64,000 nt of DNA from Druceiella hillmani (Eukaryota; Arthropoda; Insecta; Lepidoptera; Hepialidae): contig JAYKKI010000023.1 in assembly GCA_039881145.1 (NCBI GenBank), forward strand, positions 7,453,001 through 7,517,000, in the 5' to 3' direction. Below the pieces are notes generated by a model, which had not been told where the DNA came from, made no database searches, and saw only the letters and a list, made by a program, of their open reading frames with translations. Positions 12,360 to 24,415 of this stretch are shown one piece after another (the first letter of the stretch is position 1; every line of letters starts with the position of its first letter). A program made the translations under genes and the position numbers.

Positions 12360-13855
12360 TGCTTTAGCATATCCATTTATTTTATCTTGAAATACTTTAA
12401 ATAATTTAATAAATTAGTAATAATGTAAGAAATTTGTTAAAATATCTCATCGTCGTGAAATTGCAAGAAATAGAGATGAAAATTACTTAGGAAAATTAAA
12501 ATGTTTTTTTCTATACATTTCCCATATTAAAGAAATTGTAATTTTATCTTTGTCTTATCTTTAAAATTAATTTTATTAAAATATGTTATCAAACTTAATA
12601 TTAAGCTATTTATATGCGACATTATCGGAATAACTAGCACAGTGACTAAATTTAAATATAACGAGTTTAGTGAGAATAAAAATATTTTTAAAAGAAAAAT
12701 ATCACATATTCCGATATTGCTTTTCTTTTTAAAATATTCTTTAAAAAACGTCAACAAGCGAAGTAAAGAAATGTGCATTCCGGCATTTTCTTGTTAAAGT
12801 TCAAATTGTATATCTTACGTTGAATTCAATAATGCGTATTCCATTCTATTTTTTTTTCTTTAACGGGTCTTAACTACGTCTAATCAAAAGATGTCTTGCA
12901 TAAATCTTTCATTGAGTATTTTACCCGACTATGCGAGCGCGAACCTTACCAGGTTCGATTGAACACGCACGTATGTTTATGTGTATATGTGCATTTTATA
13001 TAATCCTGTAACTTATAAGACTGCATGGATTTTCATGTTTTATGTATTCTTGGATTTGTTATACTTTCGTGTGTGATACAAAATATATGAAATCACTAGA
13101 ATTTCAATATGACGGACGTTGGTGGCCATTTTGTACTGAGTAAGTGATTTTTACGATTCTGTATATTTCAAAGTATCGGATAATAAATAACAAATTAGAG
13201 AATTACCGCCTTGTTACTTCCACTTTTATAACATTATATTTGGAAGAAATTCTTTAGAAATAAGCCCCCCTTTACCGTTAATAATATGGTGTAAATAAAT
13301 TGTGTTAACGGTTAGAAATTAAAACTTACGGCTCTAGAATATATATGCAAATGTAGACTAATATGAATAAGATATAAAAAAAATGAATAAAAAGATAATA
13401 GTTTGAATTATAGCTTTATTGAAGGTATCGTAATAACATTCTTATTCACATTATTATTCATGGCTGTGATATTACATGCAATAAAAAATGTTTAATACTT
13501 ACCATTTATTTCAAGATAATTTCATAAAAGAAGGTCGTTTGTAAACAATATTTTCCGCTTTAATTTAATTAATAAAGATTACTTTTGACTCACTAAAATA
13601 AAATAAACCATATTCAAGAGGCCTAATCCATTTCCCCGGTGACAGATGTTCAATGGAAAAATGTAAAAATACTGAAATATTAATTTCCCCCCTCCAATAT
13701 ATATTTAGCATTGGACAGACAGGGGATGATGATTGTGTCCATAACCATAATATTATCAAGAAGATGCCCGTGGCAGATAGTTAGTTTCTTGCATTGAAGA
13801 ATTTTAAAAATAATTTCTTATAATTCGCTGTAAGTTTAAAGTTATATATTATGCC
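12360..13855. other. Non-coding AT-rich stretch, nothing recognised
   Basis: No family match is seen. Open frames at 12527-12778 and 13565-13759 (both minus) are short, and the first is rich in Ile, Leu, Lys and Phe as expected by chance at this composition. Confidence 0.4.
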
Positions 13856-13857
13856 GA

Positions 13858-14008
13858 AATCCCTGGCTTCTCTGCGAGATGGACAGGAAGAAACAAAAAC
13901 TTGTTTTTTTTTCTTCTGACAAAACTGACAAAAACTAAATCTTCAAGCACGTATCTCATTTTTATTGGTTAAGGTAATATATTTGGATTTCCCTATTTTT
14001 TATCGATT

Positions 14009-14074
<66 letters not shown>

Positions 14075-14076
14075 CT

Positions 14077-14128
<52 letters not shown>

Positions 14129-14150
14129 GCTTCATATATAAATTTGATTG
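13858..14150. repeat. Dispersed repeat with (AT)n tail, copy 2
   Basis: The flank at 13920-14008 matches about 110-200 (see copy 1), and the (AT)n tract fills 14009-14125, broken by short ac-containing units. The sequence beyond the tract differs from that beyond copy 1 except for 'atagtagctt'/'ataatagctt'. The tract therefore lies at or near the edge of the repeat. Confidence 0.6.
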
Positions 14151-16675
14151 TTATTTAGAAAAAACAAATACATTCATATGAAGAATTCTGACAGAATTAG
14201 GATTGAAAATTAATAATTAAAAAATTATATAACTCAGAATAATTTTAATTATTAAAAATACACCGGAATTGGTAAATGGTGCATACCTCAAAATATGTGT
14301 AAATTTTTTATAGAAAAAAACTCAAGATATTATGGCCTTCAATTAGTTACGACAAACACGGAGCATATCGACATATAAAGATGAGTATTACACCATACAT
14401 AACCCTTTTTGATTTGAGACACAATAATTACGGAAAGTAATCGATTAACCTAGGTAATTTTATTCGAACGTAAAACGATTTTACAATACTTCATTTGCCT
14501 TTATTGTTTATGTCTTCAAAATTATTTATATTATAATAATTTTAATATGTTTCATTTTTATTTAAGATGTGTAACAGTTTTTATTTAATATTTTGAAATA
14601 AACCTTTTCCAAAAATTATCTTTTAAAACATTTTGTTAACAGGAAATAACATTTTTATATAATGAAACCTTTTTTCTATGTGTTCGAGTTACTAATTTGA
14701 TAGTAAATATCTCTAACTTTCTACGATAATTTGAGAAAATATTAACGTCAGAAAATTATAACGAACTATCAACTTTTCAGGTAATTTCATGCTACGTATA
14801 CCGTAATTGACCCTTTTACTAACTGTAATTGACCCATGTTATGATCTAAGACGTGGATATCGTTCCATGAAATTAAAAAAAAAGAAAATTTATTAAATGA
14901 AGTTCATTTTCTTCAAAGACAAATTTTCAAGAGGTAATTCTTATTTCGAACAAACATTTCGAATTCATAGCTCCGCAGTATTAATATATACCCTTAGGTA
15001 ATGGACAATCGTTTATGGAAAACATTTTTTTGGATTTTTTATGTATGCCCTAAAATTGTTTCTAATAATGTTTTTAGCAAAATAAGACTAATTATAAAAA
15101 AAACCAATAGAGATAGAAATAGACGAGGACCAAATATAAAATAGCGTGAAAAACATAAAAATAAAGGAGTGAACAGCCGTATTGCCTGTATAACCACGGG
15201 TGTTTTTACGTAACAATGAGAGTCCGCGGTTTAAGTACTAAGCCGAAGAGACTACATATACTACGTCGATATTAATACTCGCTGACATTAACTTTACACC
15301 TGAATTATCTTCATTTCCATTAATGTAGAATAGTCTTTTGTCGCAATAACATTTGGTGATGGGTTCACTCGCCATGGTAGGCCAAAGTGAATAGAATGAA
15401 TTAAATCGAGGGATGAAAGTGCAGTGTCCCCACGGAAGAGGGTTGTATCATCATGCAATATTTATTATTGTGGCATTTAAATGACGCTTTTAGCTACTGA
15501 ACTATATCATAATTTTAAATGGGTCATTTCTTGTTTTCCAGAAGCAGCTAGTGATAAACAAGCCGAACGCCAAATTTACTTGCATGCAAGCCTGCAATTT
15601 GGAACATAATCACGTCAAAAAGGGCAGAATTGATTGAACTTTAATGTAAAAATATAGTAAAACGATGAAAGGACTTGTAAAATTTAAGATGTTAAATACA
15701 AAACTTGTTGCTCTAACGTTTCAAATCTTCTTAATGTCGCTTAGCGTTCAATCGATTCATGTCTGTAGGTGTTTGGCTTGAGCCGATAAACTTTATCTTC
15801 GAGCAATTTTCACAGCTTTGACATTGCACATTACCTGTAATAATTTGTTTCGCATTTCTAAGCCATACTTATGAGTTTTCGTTAGAATTTAAAAAATGCC
15901 ATAGAAAATAAACTAATGTCAACGTAATTTTGGAATTTCGTACAATACAATAAGCTTGTTAGCCGTAGGGAGGTAAGAAGTGAAGATGCGATAGTCTTGT
16001 GTTGTCTTAATAATGTCTCTGGATAATATTCAAGACATAAAATATGGTCTCGTTCGATGGTAAAATATTTTATTCAAATGTGAAATTCGAAAATATTCAC
16101 ATTCGCGACGGGACTCCGTTTTTAGAAAAAAAAGTCACAAATGCTTTCGCAAATAATTCTGATTTAGTTTTTATTTAAAATATCGTTCCTTTATAGAATG
16201 TGGCAACGATAAATCAGTCGGTAAAGTAGTACAATTAATTCCCGCAGAAAATCGACGAAAGTCGTGTAATTTTATTACAAATATTATATCTTAGCGATTA
16301 GAAAATGCCATTAAAGACGTTTTAAAAAGATTTTTGAACATGAACATATAAATATTTTTTCTTATAAACTACTGGAAAATATTTTTTCTGGAAACTTTAT
16401 AATTTTACCCTGAATTTTCATTCTATATTGGAATGTTGGAGGAAATCTAAAAAACCGTAAGGTTTTTATACCTCAAGGTGTCAATTTCGATGACACCTTC
16501 ACAAATCGACACATGCCATGTACCGCTGAATCTTAAATGCATGTTGCATCAAATGCATTTCATGTTTCATATCTTTTACACCCGCTACTACTTTTACACT
16601 ACCATCTTATCATGCGATCTTACATTTCCACACGCTGTGGTAAAACCTATCACAATTGCCAACCTTTTATTGGCA
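14151..16675. other. Unrecognised stretch, mixed base composition
   Basis: No coding family is recognised. Bases 15180-15450 and 15700-15850 are less AT-rich than their surroundings and could hold conserved non-coding or exon sequence, but no frame stands out. A 69-codon frame at 16478-16687 (+) has varied composition but no known motif. Confidence 0.35.
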
Positions 16676-16679
16676 CGTT

Positions 16680-18430
16680 TCCCATAACATAAAAGTTTGA
16701 AAAACTTATTGACTTGAAACAAACATTGCTAAATTCTGCAGAATATTTATTTTCATTATGCTTCCCAAATAATAATGAGATAAAAATAAAATTAATTAAT
16801 TTTGTTGAACAACGCATTCAAGATTCCCATTTAAGCTGATATAATAACTATAATTAATGCCAACGGTTGTTCTGGTGATATAACAACATTCCCGCTAGAA
16901 AAATATGAAAGTTGGACAAGAGTTCATCACGTCACGTATCGGTCACATTACACATGGACTTCGTCGCCCATCGCTGACATAATATTTATGTAATTGCCAC
17001 TATTTGTATGTCTTTGCTTAAATTGTTAATCCTCTTCTCTAATTCTTTCTTCACTGCACAAATATATTCAAAATTCATTCGTCGAAATGTTTCCCATTCA
17101 TATCGTAGTATACATAATCTCTGAATGAAATTATATTCATGACTTTGCATATTTTATATTCAAAATAAGCCAATTAATAGCAAGTATATTTTAATATATT
17201 TGATTTTATACAAACGTTCGAATATTGCCATATTCTTGAACAGAATAAGCACTAAATACGAAATGGAAATTGAACTCAATAAAAATCCCATACCTTCTTA
17301 CCCAAAGGCGACCTTTGTCACCTAATAATTTACACATTTTCCAATTAGGCTCAATCACTGCTCTCATATCTTTCCGTAATTTCTTCATGTATGACAACCG
17401 TTCGCGAAAATTTGAATATTACAGTCCAATCACGGAAGTCAATTAATATAGTGAGCATTCAGCATACAAAATACTTGACATTATTTACACTGTCTAACAC
17501 TAGGTTAATTGGGACATCGATTGAGTTTTATTTTCTTGAATTCGTTTAGAATCAACTTTGGGGTGTGGATTAAGCAGAATTAAAGTTGATTCAATTTGGG
17601 TTGACTTTTGTTTCGATTACGTTTTGTTTATATCAAGATAGTTGTATTTAAAATGACTTGCGTTTTAATTTGTTTTTTTTTTTGCTATAAATGAAATTCG
17701 ATTCGTGTCGGATTCATTTTTAATTTACTTATATTGCTATGGAAAAATAAAATAGCATTCGGTTTTTTTTCATTTACTTCTAATGAGCGTGACCTGAGTA
17801 AAAAGAAATAAATATAACCATTCTGAAGCATTTGCAAAATGTATGGTTCAGACAAAATTTTAATGAAAACACGTATTATGCACTGTGTTACGTATGTTAC
17901 TATGTTAATAATTAAAGGGAATTTCGTCTACAAGTTCTTTTTAATCATTCCAATTTCAACCACTTTGTCAATAGAATGTTCTAACTTGTAATGTTTCTAT
18001 ACAATTCATCATTGTATTTTTATTACTTATCACAGGGTAAATTGTGTGAAATCTAATCTTTAATTGAAACAGACCAAGACAAAATAGATTTAAGTTCTTA
18101 ATGATGAACTCCTGTATATTGTCAAGATTCATTTTTATATCTCAAAGCAAATTTATATTTATAATCAATTAAATATACTCGTTTACCTAGAAAATATCTA
18201 CTGTGACCCATGTTCATATATGGGTTTCCAATTTTGAAGCAAATAACTATAGCAGTAGCTATATCCGATAGTATTAGCAAAATGATCTTAATTTAGTCTT
18301 AGTGTAACTAGGAAGAACAGGTCAACTTTCATCTTCAACGTCTTGAAATCACTGGTCTTAATAATTTTGTTGATTTTGTAACTGATTAGTTGAATTAAGG
18401 GTGGTAAGTATTATAAAATATTTTGATCAT
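16680..18430 (+). repeat. Repeat family A, copy 1
   Basis: This copy aligns by eye with 46900-48650 (+) and, reversed, with parts of 30480-31420, 37440-38180 and 45410-45770. Anchors in order are 'ttattgacttgaa..', 'ctgcagaat', 'acattcccg', 'catcgctgacat', 'aattgttaatcctctt', 'attcattcgtcgaa', 'attattgtccaatcacgga' and 'gcactgtgtta'. Copies differ by about 20-30% with many small indels, which points to an old element. The best-kept core, about 16905-17090, is a relatively CG-rich island in AT-rich DNA. No terminal repeats or transposase are recognised. Confidence 0.75.
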
Positions 18431-18959
18431 CTCAGTTAGCGCACGTGTCTTTTCTTGGCGTTTTTAAAGTATCATTCCGGTTGCGCAGTGAATATTTTTA
18501 TAATTATAAAAAACAGGCCAAATGTGAATCGCCTCATGCACGAAAGGTTCCGTAACAATAAACAATAGTAAAATTATAAGTTTGTATTTCTCAAAAATAC
18601 TGTGCAAAAAAATCAATGCCGCTTTCGATACCGAAAATATCCCATATCTTAAAAACTACACAACATACACTTTGATAGAAAGGTTATTTTAAGTTCTATT
18701 TGCTTAATTTTTCATAATTTTACAACCGTTATTTAAAAGAAAAAGGGGTAGGTGTGTTTTAAGAATTTAGAAGCGTATATCTCACTAAATATTGACTTAA
18801 ATAAACATGTTATTCTGGAACCTCTATATCATTTCTTAAGATCTACTTCACGATATCCCTCACGCCTATGTGCATTGGATTTTTGTCATCTCTCAGTAAG
18901 ATTCAATATTATTGGGGATAGCACATGTAGTTACATCCCTAATATTGGTTTTTTTTCGT

Positions 18960-19140
18960 AATTCCATTATTTAATTGTAAAGCAATTCGTAGAAGATACC
19001 TAGCATCCAAATTTCATCTAAGTAATACAAATAGTCTCCGAATAAAAGAGCTGCGACACGTGAACAAGCAGATGGATGGACAGACAGACGTACAGGACGA
19101 AATTATAAGGGTTTCGTTTTTGGCATTTAAAAATTAAGTA
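18960..19140 (+). repeat. Common insect-type dispersed repeat
   Basis: The block reads 'ccaaatttcatct', 'agtctccgaataaaagagctg', 'gacacgtg', 'atggacagacagacgtacagg', then 'cgaaattataagggtttcg' (spacers omitted). This order is familiar from highly repeated sequences in several insect groups, where it is followed by 'ttttgccattt' and 'ggaaccctaaaaa'. Here the final part has decayed to 'tttttggcatttaaaaattaag'. Related tails occur inside repeat B (near 42690 and 52665). No coding content. Confidence 0.55.
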
Positions 19141-20089
19141 TGAATGATAATACAAAGAACGCTTTTCATAACGCATATATTTTAATAGGTTTTGATTAAT
19201 TCACTACAAATTTAATAATATTTTAATAAATTAAAAATACCCTCGTTTTATTTATAAATTTTGTTATCACGAGAATTTCAGTTATAATTCACTATACATC
19301 CTAGCTACATTCTTTATGGCATCATATTTAATATATATCATTGGACAATATAATTTGGACGTACTTATAACTAAATTATATTTATACGAGTTAATCGTAA
19401 ATAAATAAAATTTAATTTAATTTAAAAATGTGTATGTTGTCTTCAGACTCGCTAGGTAATTCTCACTTTAAAGTTGTAACGTGCCGAGATGTGTGATAAA
19501 ATACAACAGCAAAACTTGCCTTTTTTTAAGAAACAATTAGAATAACTCAGAAATGACCTGTCATCATTTTAACATTATTCTGAATAGTAAATTAAGGACA
19601 TAGAATATAATTTTTCACACATCAAGTCAGAATTTAAACAAAGGTGGCTAAAGACATATAAAAAAGAAGAAGTGTTTTCTATACCAAAAGTTAAACAGCG
19701 GTGAACGCATTCGGACCGTTCACGAAAGATATTTACTGAATCGAGTAAGAGAACTTAAGGAAGAAAAACAGAGGAACTGTGAAATAAAATAAATAAAGAC
19801 ACGTTGCCCGACTAGCATGCACTCGAACAACACCACCCACTTCAGTTAACAAAACTGAAGGAAAAAATAAAATAGGGGGTTTTTATTTCCTTCCTAGCGA
19901 GCTATAAAATATAAGAAAGTATATTCTTAGTCTCTAAAGAATGATACAAAAAATTAAATACATTAAAAACGCTATCAGTGTTTGTTGAAGCTGATCTTTT
20001 TAGACATCAATATGAAATAATTAGAAGTACTATGAAAAAAAATATCCGAATTACAGCGTGCTGTAAAAAATAAAAAAACAGTACTATTG

Positions 20090-21248
20090 TCAAAAGAGGT
20101 TATGTTGGCTCGCAACAAGCACAATACAAGCAAAACTTTCAAAATGATTCTACAGATACTAACATTTTGAAATCAAAGTTGCTTTGTTCTCCTTAAATTA
20201 ATTGATGGTAAAATAAAAACAAATTACTCTGATAAAATTATCCTCGCCACAATACTGTCGTCTTATAAGAATTAAATTTGTAAAAGTGTCGATATTACAA
20301 ACACAGAAAATGCCATAAACTCATTAGAGAATACGAAGTTAATACGGCGAAGATAATCTTTTTCTAAGAAACATAGTTTGACCCTGACCATTGTGGAACT
20401 CAAATTATGTATTTTTATAACAAAGACATCTTAAATAATGAAATGTTATATTTGCAATGCAAGTTCAATGCAATTTAGTATCTTGACCATAAAAAATAAC
20501 GTTGATGTTGAGCCACTATAATTTGATCTTCCTGTTTTGCACGCTGGAATTAGGTTATTTGCGAAAAAATTAAACTAAGATCAAATAATAACAAAGCTAC
20601 TGTAAACCAAAGAATAGCAGAAATACTAAAATTCAGATATGAAACAAGATTGAGAGTAGACGTTCCAAAAGCAGCTTTCAGTCAAATTAAAAACGGGAAT
20701 ACCAGCAGGCTATTCCTCATTGATCCTAAAGTGGCATCTGAAATAATCATAATTTATTTTAACCTTATTTATCGATCTAAAATTATTTTAGAAGCTATTT
20801 CAAGTGGTCACAATGTCAACATAAAAAAGTTTACCTATTATTCAATACAAACTTACTTTAATACGTGTTCATTGCATTCAATGACTTTACGTTAATACGT
20901 GTTCATGGCATTCAATGACTTACAATGCATACAATTTTTTGTGTATAGCGAAATTGTGTCAAAAAAACTTTATTGCCTATTGGTAAGCTTTTCGAAGAAG
21001 CTGCAGAAGCTTGAAATATATATTTTAAGCTTAATCGGCAGAATTATGCACATAAGTTTTCAAAGGTATCATTCAACCTAATGTTAAACAGGTTTCTGTT
21101 AAGTTCAAATATCCTGATAACTGGCTTCAGGTCAACACCTAAAAATATACCGATCCTTTTTTTAGAGACCGTGAAAATGTTGATTCCCACAAAACCAAAC
21201 CTTAAGATTGATGACTCGATCTTTGAAGAATCTATTGAAAACGAATAA
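20090..21248 (+). pseudogene. RAG1/Transib-like DDE transposase relic
   Basis: Successive blocks in several frames follow the order of a widespread animal transposase family related to Transib and the RAG1 recombinase core. GSQQAQYKQNF with NILKSKLL (20107-20190) aligns with the family block D-G-[ST]-S-G-Q-S-x-Y-K-Q-x-F; the catalytic Asp position reads Val. RLIRIKFVKVS is at 20259. CYICNAS at 20444 is the zinc-type Cys-x2-Cys. FDLPVLHAGIRLF at 20522 matches the LHA.IR block. RVDVPK...NGNTSR, then SEI...ILEAISSGHNVNIKKF, spans 20653-20840. The frame at 20967-21248 reads LLPIGKLFEEAAEA, a stop, then RQNYAHKFSK, then LMLNRFLLSSNILIT, then an acidic tail with a natural stop at 21246. The EEA.EA block is where RAG1 carries its catalytic Glu. 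Several frameshifts and stops make it dead. Intact relatives cut and paste DNA. The start upstream of 20090 is not readable. Confidence 0.7.
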
Positions 21249-21599
21249 GCTCGAGAAATCTTGATGAGGTTATTATGTTTGGAGGAATTAGACCGTTTTA
21301 TTAGATGTTCCAAGTTAAAAATAATAATTATTACGAAAGCGTTTTCCGTTATGTGCTTGATTAGGCTTTTGAATAATATAATTTCATTAAAGCAAATGGG
21401 CTTCTGTGAACTATAACTTATTTAAATATTATATATTATAATAACAATTTTAAAATGTCTTATATTCGCTATACATTCCGAAATGAAATTTTACATCGTC
21501 CTGTTTACTGAAATAATTTATATGTCGTTATAAAATCATATGTATCTTTAAATAATAACATACACTCATAATATATCTTGGGCTTATTGGCAACTCGGG

Positions 21600-21790
21600 A
21601 AGCCTTCTACTTCGGCCACAGTAATTCCACATGTACATAGTAATTTAACCCAATCGCAAATCAACTTACCCCACATTTTCCAAATAGTTAATGGCTCCAT
21701 CACAGCCTCGCACTGCAATAAGACAAGAGACCTCTCTCCGTAGCGATGTCAACATTAGGTTTAAGCCCATATTGGACAGGGGTTGATTGA
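21600..21790 (-). other. Conserved block with protein-like minus frame, arm 1
   Basis: This block is less AT-rich than its surroundings and nearly identical to 60985-61200 in the other arm. There the minus strand is open for 70 codons and reads PLSNVGLNLMSTSLRREVSC, then RGCDEAIKYLE, then TCGITVAEVEG. In this arm the same frame is broken by a one-base indel near 21680. I do not recognise the family. It could be a transposon-encoded or host exon fragment. Confidence 0.4.
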
Positions 21791-22541
21791 TTACGCGTAT
21801 CACGGTGTACTGAAACCTTGCACTTTCCCTTTATATATAGACCCTCTAGAATGTTTGTATATTGCGTTTACTTTACAATTATTTGGTTTTGTCACCAACG
21901 AGATGTGTGTGATATTTTTTCGTTGACTCGTTTGTCGATTCGTTGGTGGCTATACCTAAATGCATTTGGTATGAGTTGCGAAGCGTTGTTTGATGTTCGA
22001 AAAGAATTTTTATTGTTGAGGTAACGTAAGAGTGTAATTATGTTTTCGTAAGAGTGTAATTATAAAATAATTTTATTGATCCACAAACAATATTTTTAAA
22101 ATCTAATCAAATCTGAAAAAAAAACTTAAATGAACTCCAAGCCGATTATAAGAGCACAGAAAGATCTAGGAGTATACAGGGATAGACTTCCTACTGAAAC
22201 ACTTCGAATATCATTCATGAACTCGAGTAGAGTTGAATAAAAAGAAAAACGAATGTTTCAATATTATAGTAATCATATAATTCTTTTAATATTTTTACAT
22301 AACTTTGTACCAAAAAAAATCAGCATATACATATAAGTAGAGCTAGGTACAAAAATTTGGTACATAGATAAATTGCATAAATAATTTTTCATTTCTATTT
22401 GCAAATACACAGATAATCTTTATTGAGACAAATACTGAGTTTTTTTTGGGTTAACTAATGTCTTTTTAACGAGTCAATTATATAAGGAAAGTATTATGTG
22501 CCATATGGAAAATGTATCATAGCCTTTATAAAACTTTGATA

Positions 22542-22630
22542 ATTTTATATTGTGTAACTTATTTAACTGTATTCTGCTGAACGATGATTACCGTTCAACA
22601 GAATATAGTTGAAGTTACACAATATAAAAT
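22542..22630. repeat. Long imperfect hairpin, arm 1
   Basis: The left arm (22542-22582) and right arm (22591-22630) form an inverted repeat of about 40 bp around an 8-base loop. Pairs include ttttatattgtgtaactt with aagttacacaatataaaa, and tattctgctgaacg with cgttcaacagaata. One bulge lies mid-stem. The same structure is present at 62034-62116. It could be the core of a small inverted-repeat transposon or a hairpin transcript. Confidence 0.75.
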
Positions 22631-23919
22631 CTCATTTTTCTGGGACTAGTTAACATTTCCAGTAACCGATACAGTAGTCAATACAATCAGTAACGAAAAA
22701 AAATAATCCATTTCAGTTTTGCACTGCGAATCATGGTTGCCTTCTTTGATTCCTAAGAGCTTTCAAACCATGCGTATAGCATGATTCTTAAAATATTTTA
22801 GTATTTATCCTACTGTCAGAATAATAAATTTTCAACAACGATTCGAAAATATCTGTCAAAGGCGGAAAATCCATGTATAAAGGGCCTATATCCCTCCAGT
22901 GTTATATCAACACGATTCAATTGATTTATGATAACATTTACAAAAATTAGGAATATTTACGAACCTGAGTGCCAAAAGTCTAAGGAAAAACTCCACGATA
23001 CTAGTGTTATATTAAATCAAAACTATCGAGGCGCTAGGTTGTGGGTAGGACTTACGTTTATATTACCTGACTGAAAAAGACTCTTTTATATTTGTCCAAC
23101 ATATGGTATTAGAAAATATTGATGACAAGAATGAAATTACGAGTGGCGATTATCGGGAATTTCCAGCAAGCGTAAACTTTATCTTTATAAATGCACGGTA
23201 CCGGTCCGAAAATAAATATTTGACGTCAGTTAATTTTGGCAATAACCTAATAAATTGACTTTATTTCGATGTAACAATACAATAAAACTTACGATAATGT
23301 CAGGTTTCTCTTCAATAAAACGTAATTTCGTTGAACAAATCATGACGCGTAAACTTTTTTAATTTATTTTCAGACAAGTTCTTTTTTATTCGATTTATTT
23401 ATCGCAACTCGTATTACATAACATTTTTTCTACTTATTTCCAATTCAATTTGCAAAAAATCTATCAGACGAATTTTCACAGATGTTGCGAACATTTCTGA
23501 ATTTCACTTATGTGAATGTGCAAAAATTATTCAGCCCAAAGTTTTGATATCTTTAGTTTAGATCAAATACTCCCTTATCTGTGGATTAACTCTACTATTT
23601 ACTATAATAGCTCTATTCATACCATTTTAACCGCGTCAAGAAAAAATGGATATCTGCCATAAGCGAAAGGGAAATGAATACAATCATGTCAAACTAACAA
23701 ACAAATCTTACCGGCTCAAGGTTTTACTGGTGGATAATCAGACGAAACCACTAAAAATGTAGGAGATCGGTTTACATGTATTTCTACCGAATGCCATTAT
23801 TATTGAACACAAAAGCAGCACAAACACCGAGGCCTCTAATTTTATGGCACCCGCAAACTTAAAGTACAAAGTCCCTTAAAAGAATATGATTTGGTGAATG
23901 ACAAGAATAAAATCAATTG

Positions 23920-24415
23920 TGCCTCCCTCCCTATCCTGAGCTGTAAAGAATGACCGTGTAAGCTTGCTCAAGAGAATCATCAACAACTCAAGTTTAATCG
24001 GTCGGGAAAAACATTCTCCAGAGAACACAGGCACACATTTGCTTCATTGGCATAAAGTTATCTGGAAATATATTCCCACCTTCCACCTGGGTTGTCTCAG
24101 GGCCCCTCCTGGGACTTGTAAAGACCCATCTCATACAAAAGAGGAGACCATCGAAGGTCCTCTAATGGTGTCCCGTGTCTATAGTCTCAGCTCTTTCACT
24201 AAACAGGTTTAGAGTCTGTCCTTTCTGATTGAATTATTTAGCATTCCCATTTTTTTAAGAACTCATTCAACGAACGCTCTAAATAACGAAAAAAATCATC
24301 CATACTCAACCAGGCCTCGGTAATTAATTTTAAGTCTCTATTCTATTCAGACGTATAATTTCAAACAAAACTCTACGCGCGTCGTCACGCTGAGTGCAGT
24401 CAAACAAAATATGAT
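23920..24415 (-). other. 3' region of the R1-like LINE
   Basis: This lies immediately downstream, on the minus strand, of the LINE frame ending near 24416. It is conserved with 63275-63690. The stretch 24030-24210 is GC-richer than the AT-rich flank, like the LINE body. Because both arms continue without a break toward lower coordinates, and no poly(A) tract marks an end, the exact LINE terminus is not determined; about 23900 is a guess from the composition change. Confidence 0.5.

Noticed and set aside
12953..12960. 'aggttcgatt', resembling the T-loop of a tRNA
   Set aside because: No acceptor, D or anticodon stem could be formed around it on either strand. Similar strings at 3325, 5551 and 25955 also lack stems.
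13109..13139. ATG frame ending at a GTAAGT donor, and an opposite-strand ATG with good context (near 13128)
   Set aside because: Only about ten codons each, on both strands at once, with no partner exon found.
18752..18961. 69-codon plus frame with several Cys residues
   Set aside because: It runs up to and beside the common insect dispersed repeat and shows no family motif; most likely non-coding repeat sequence.
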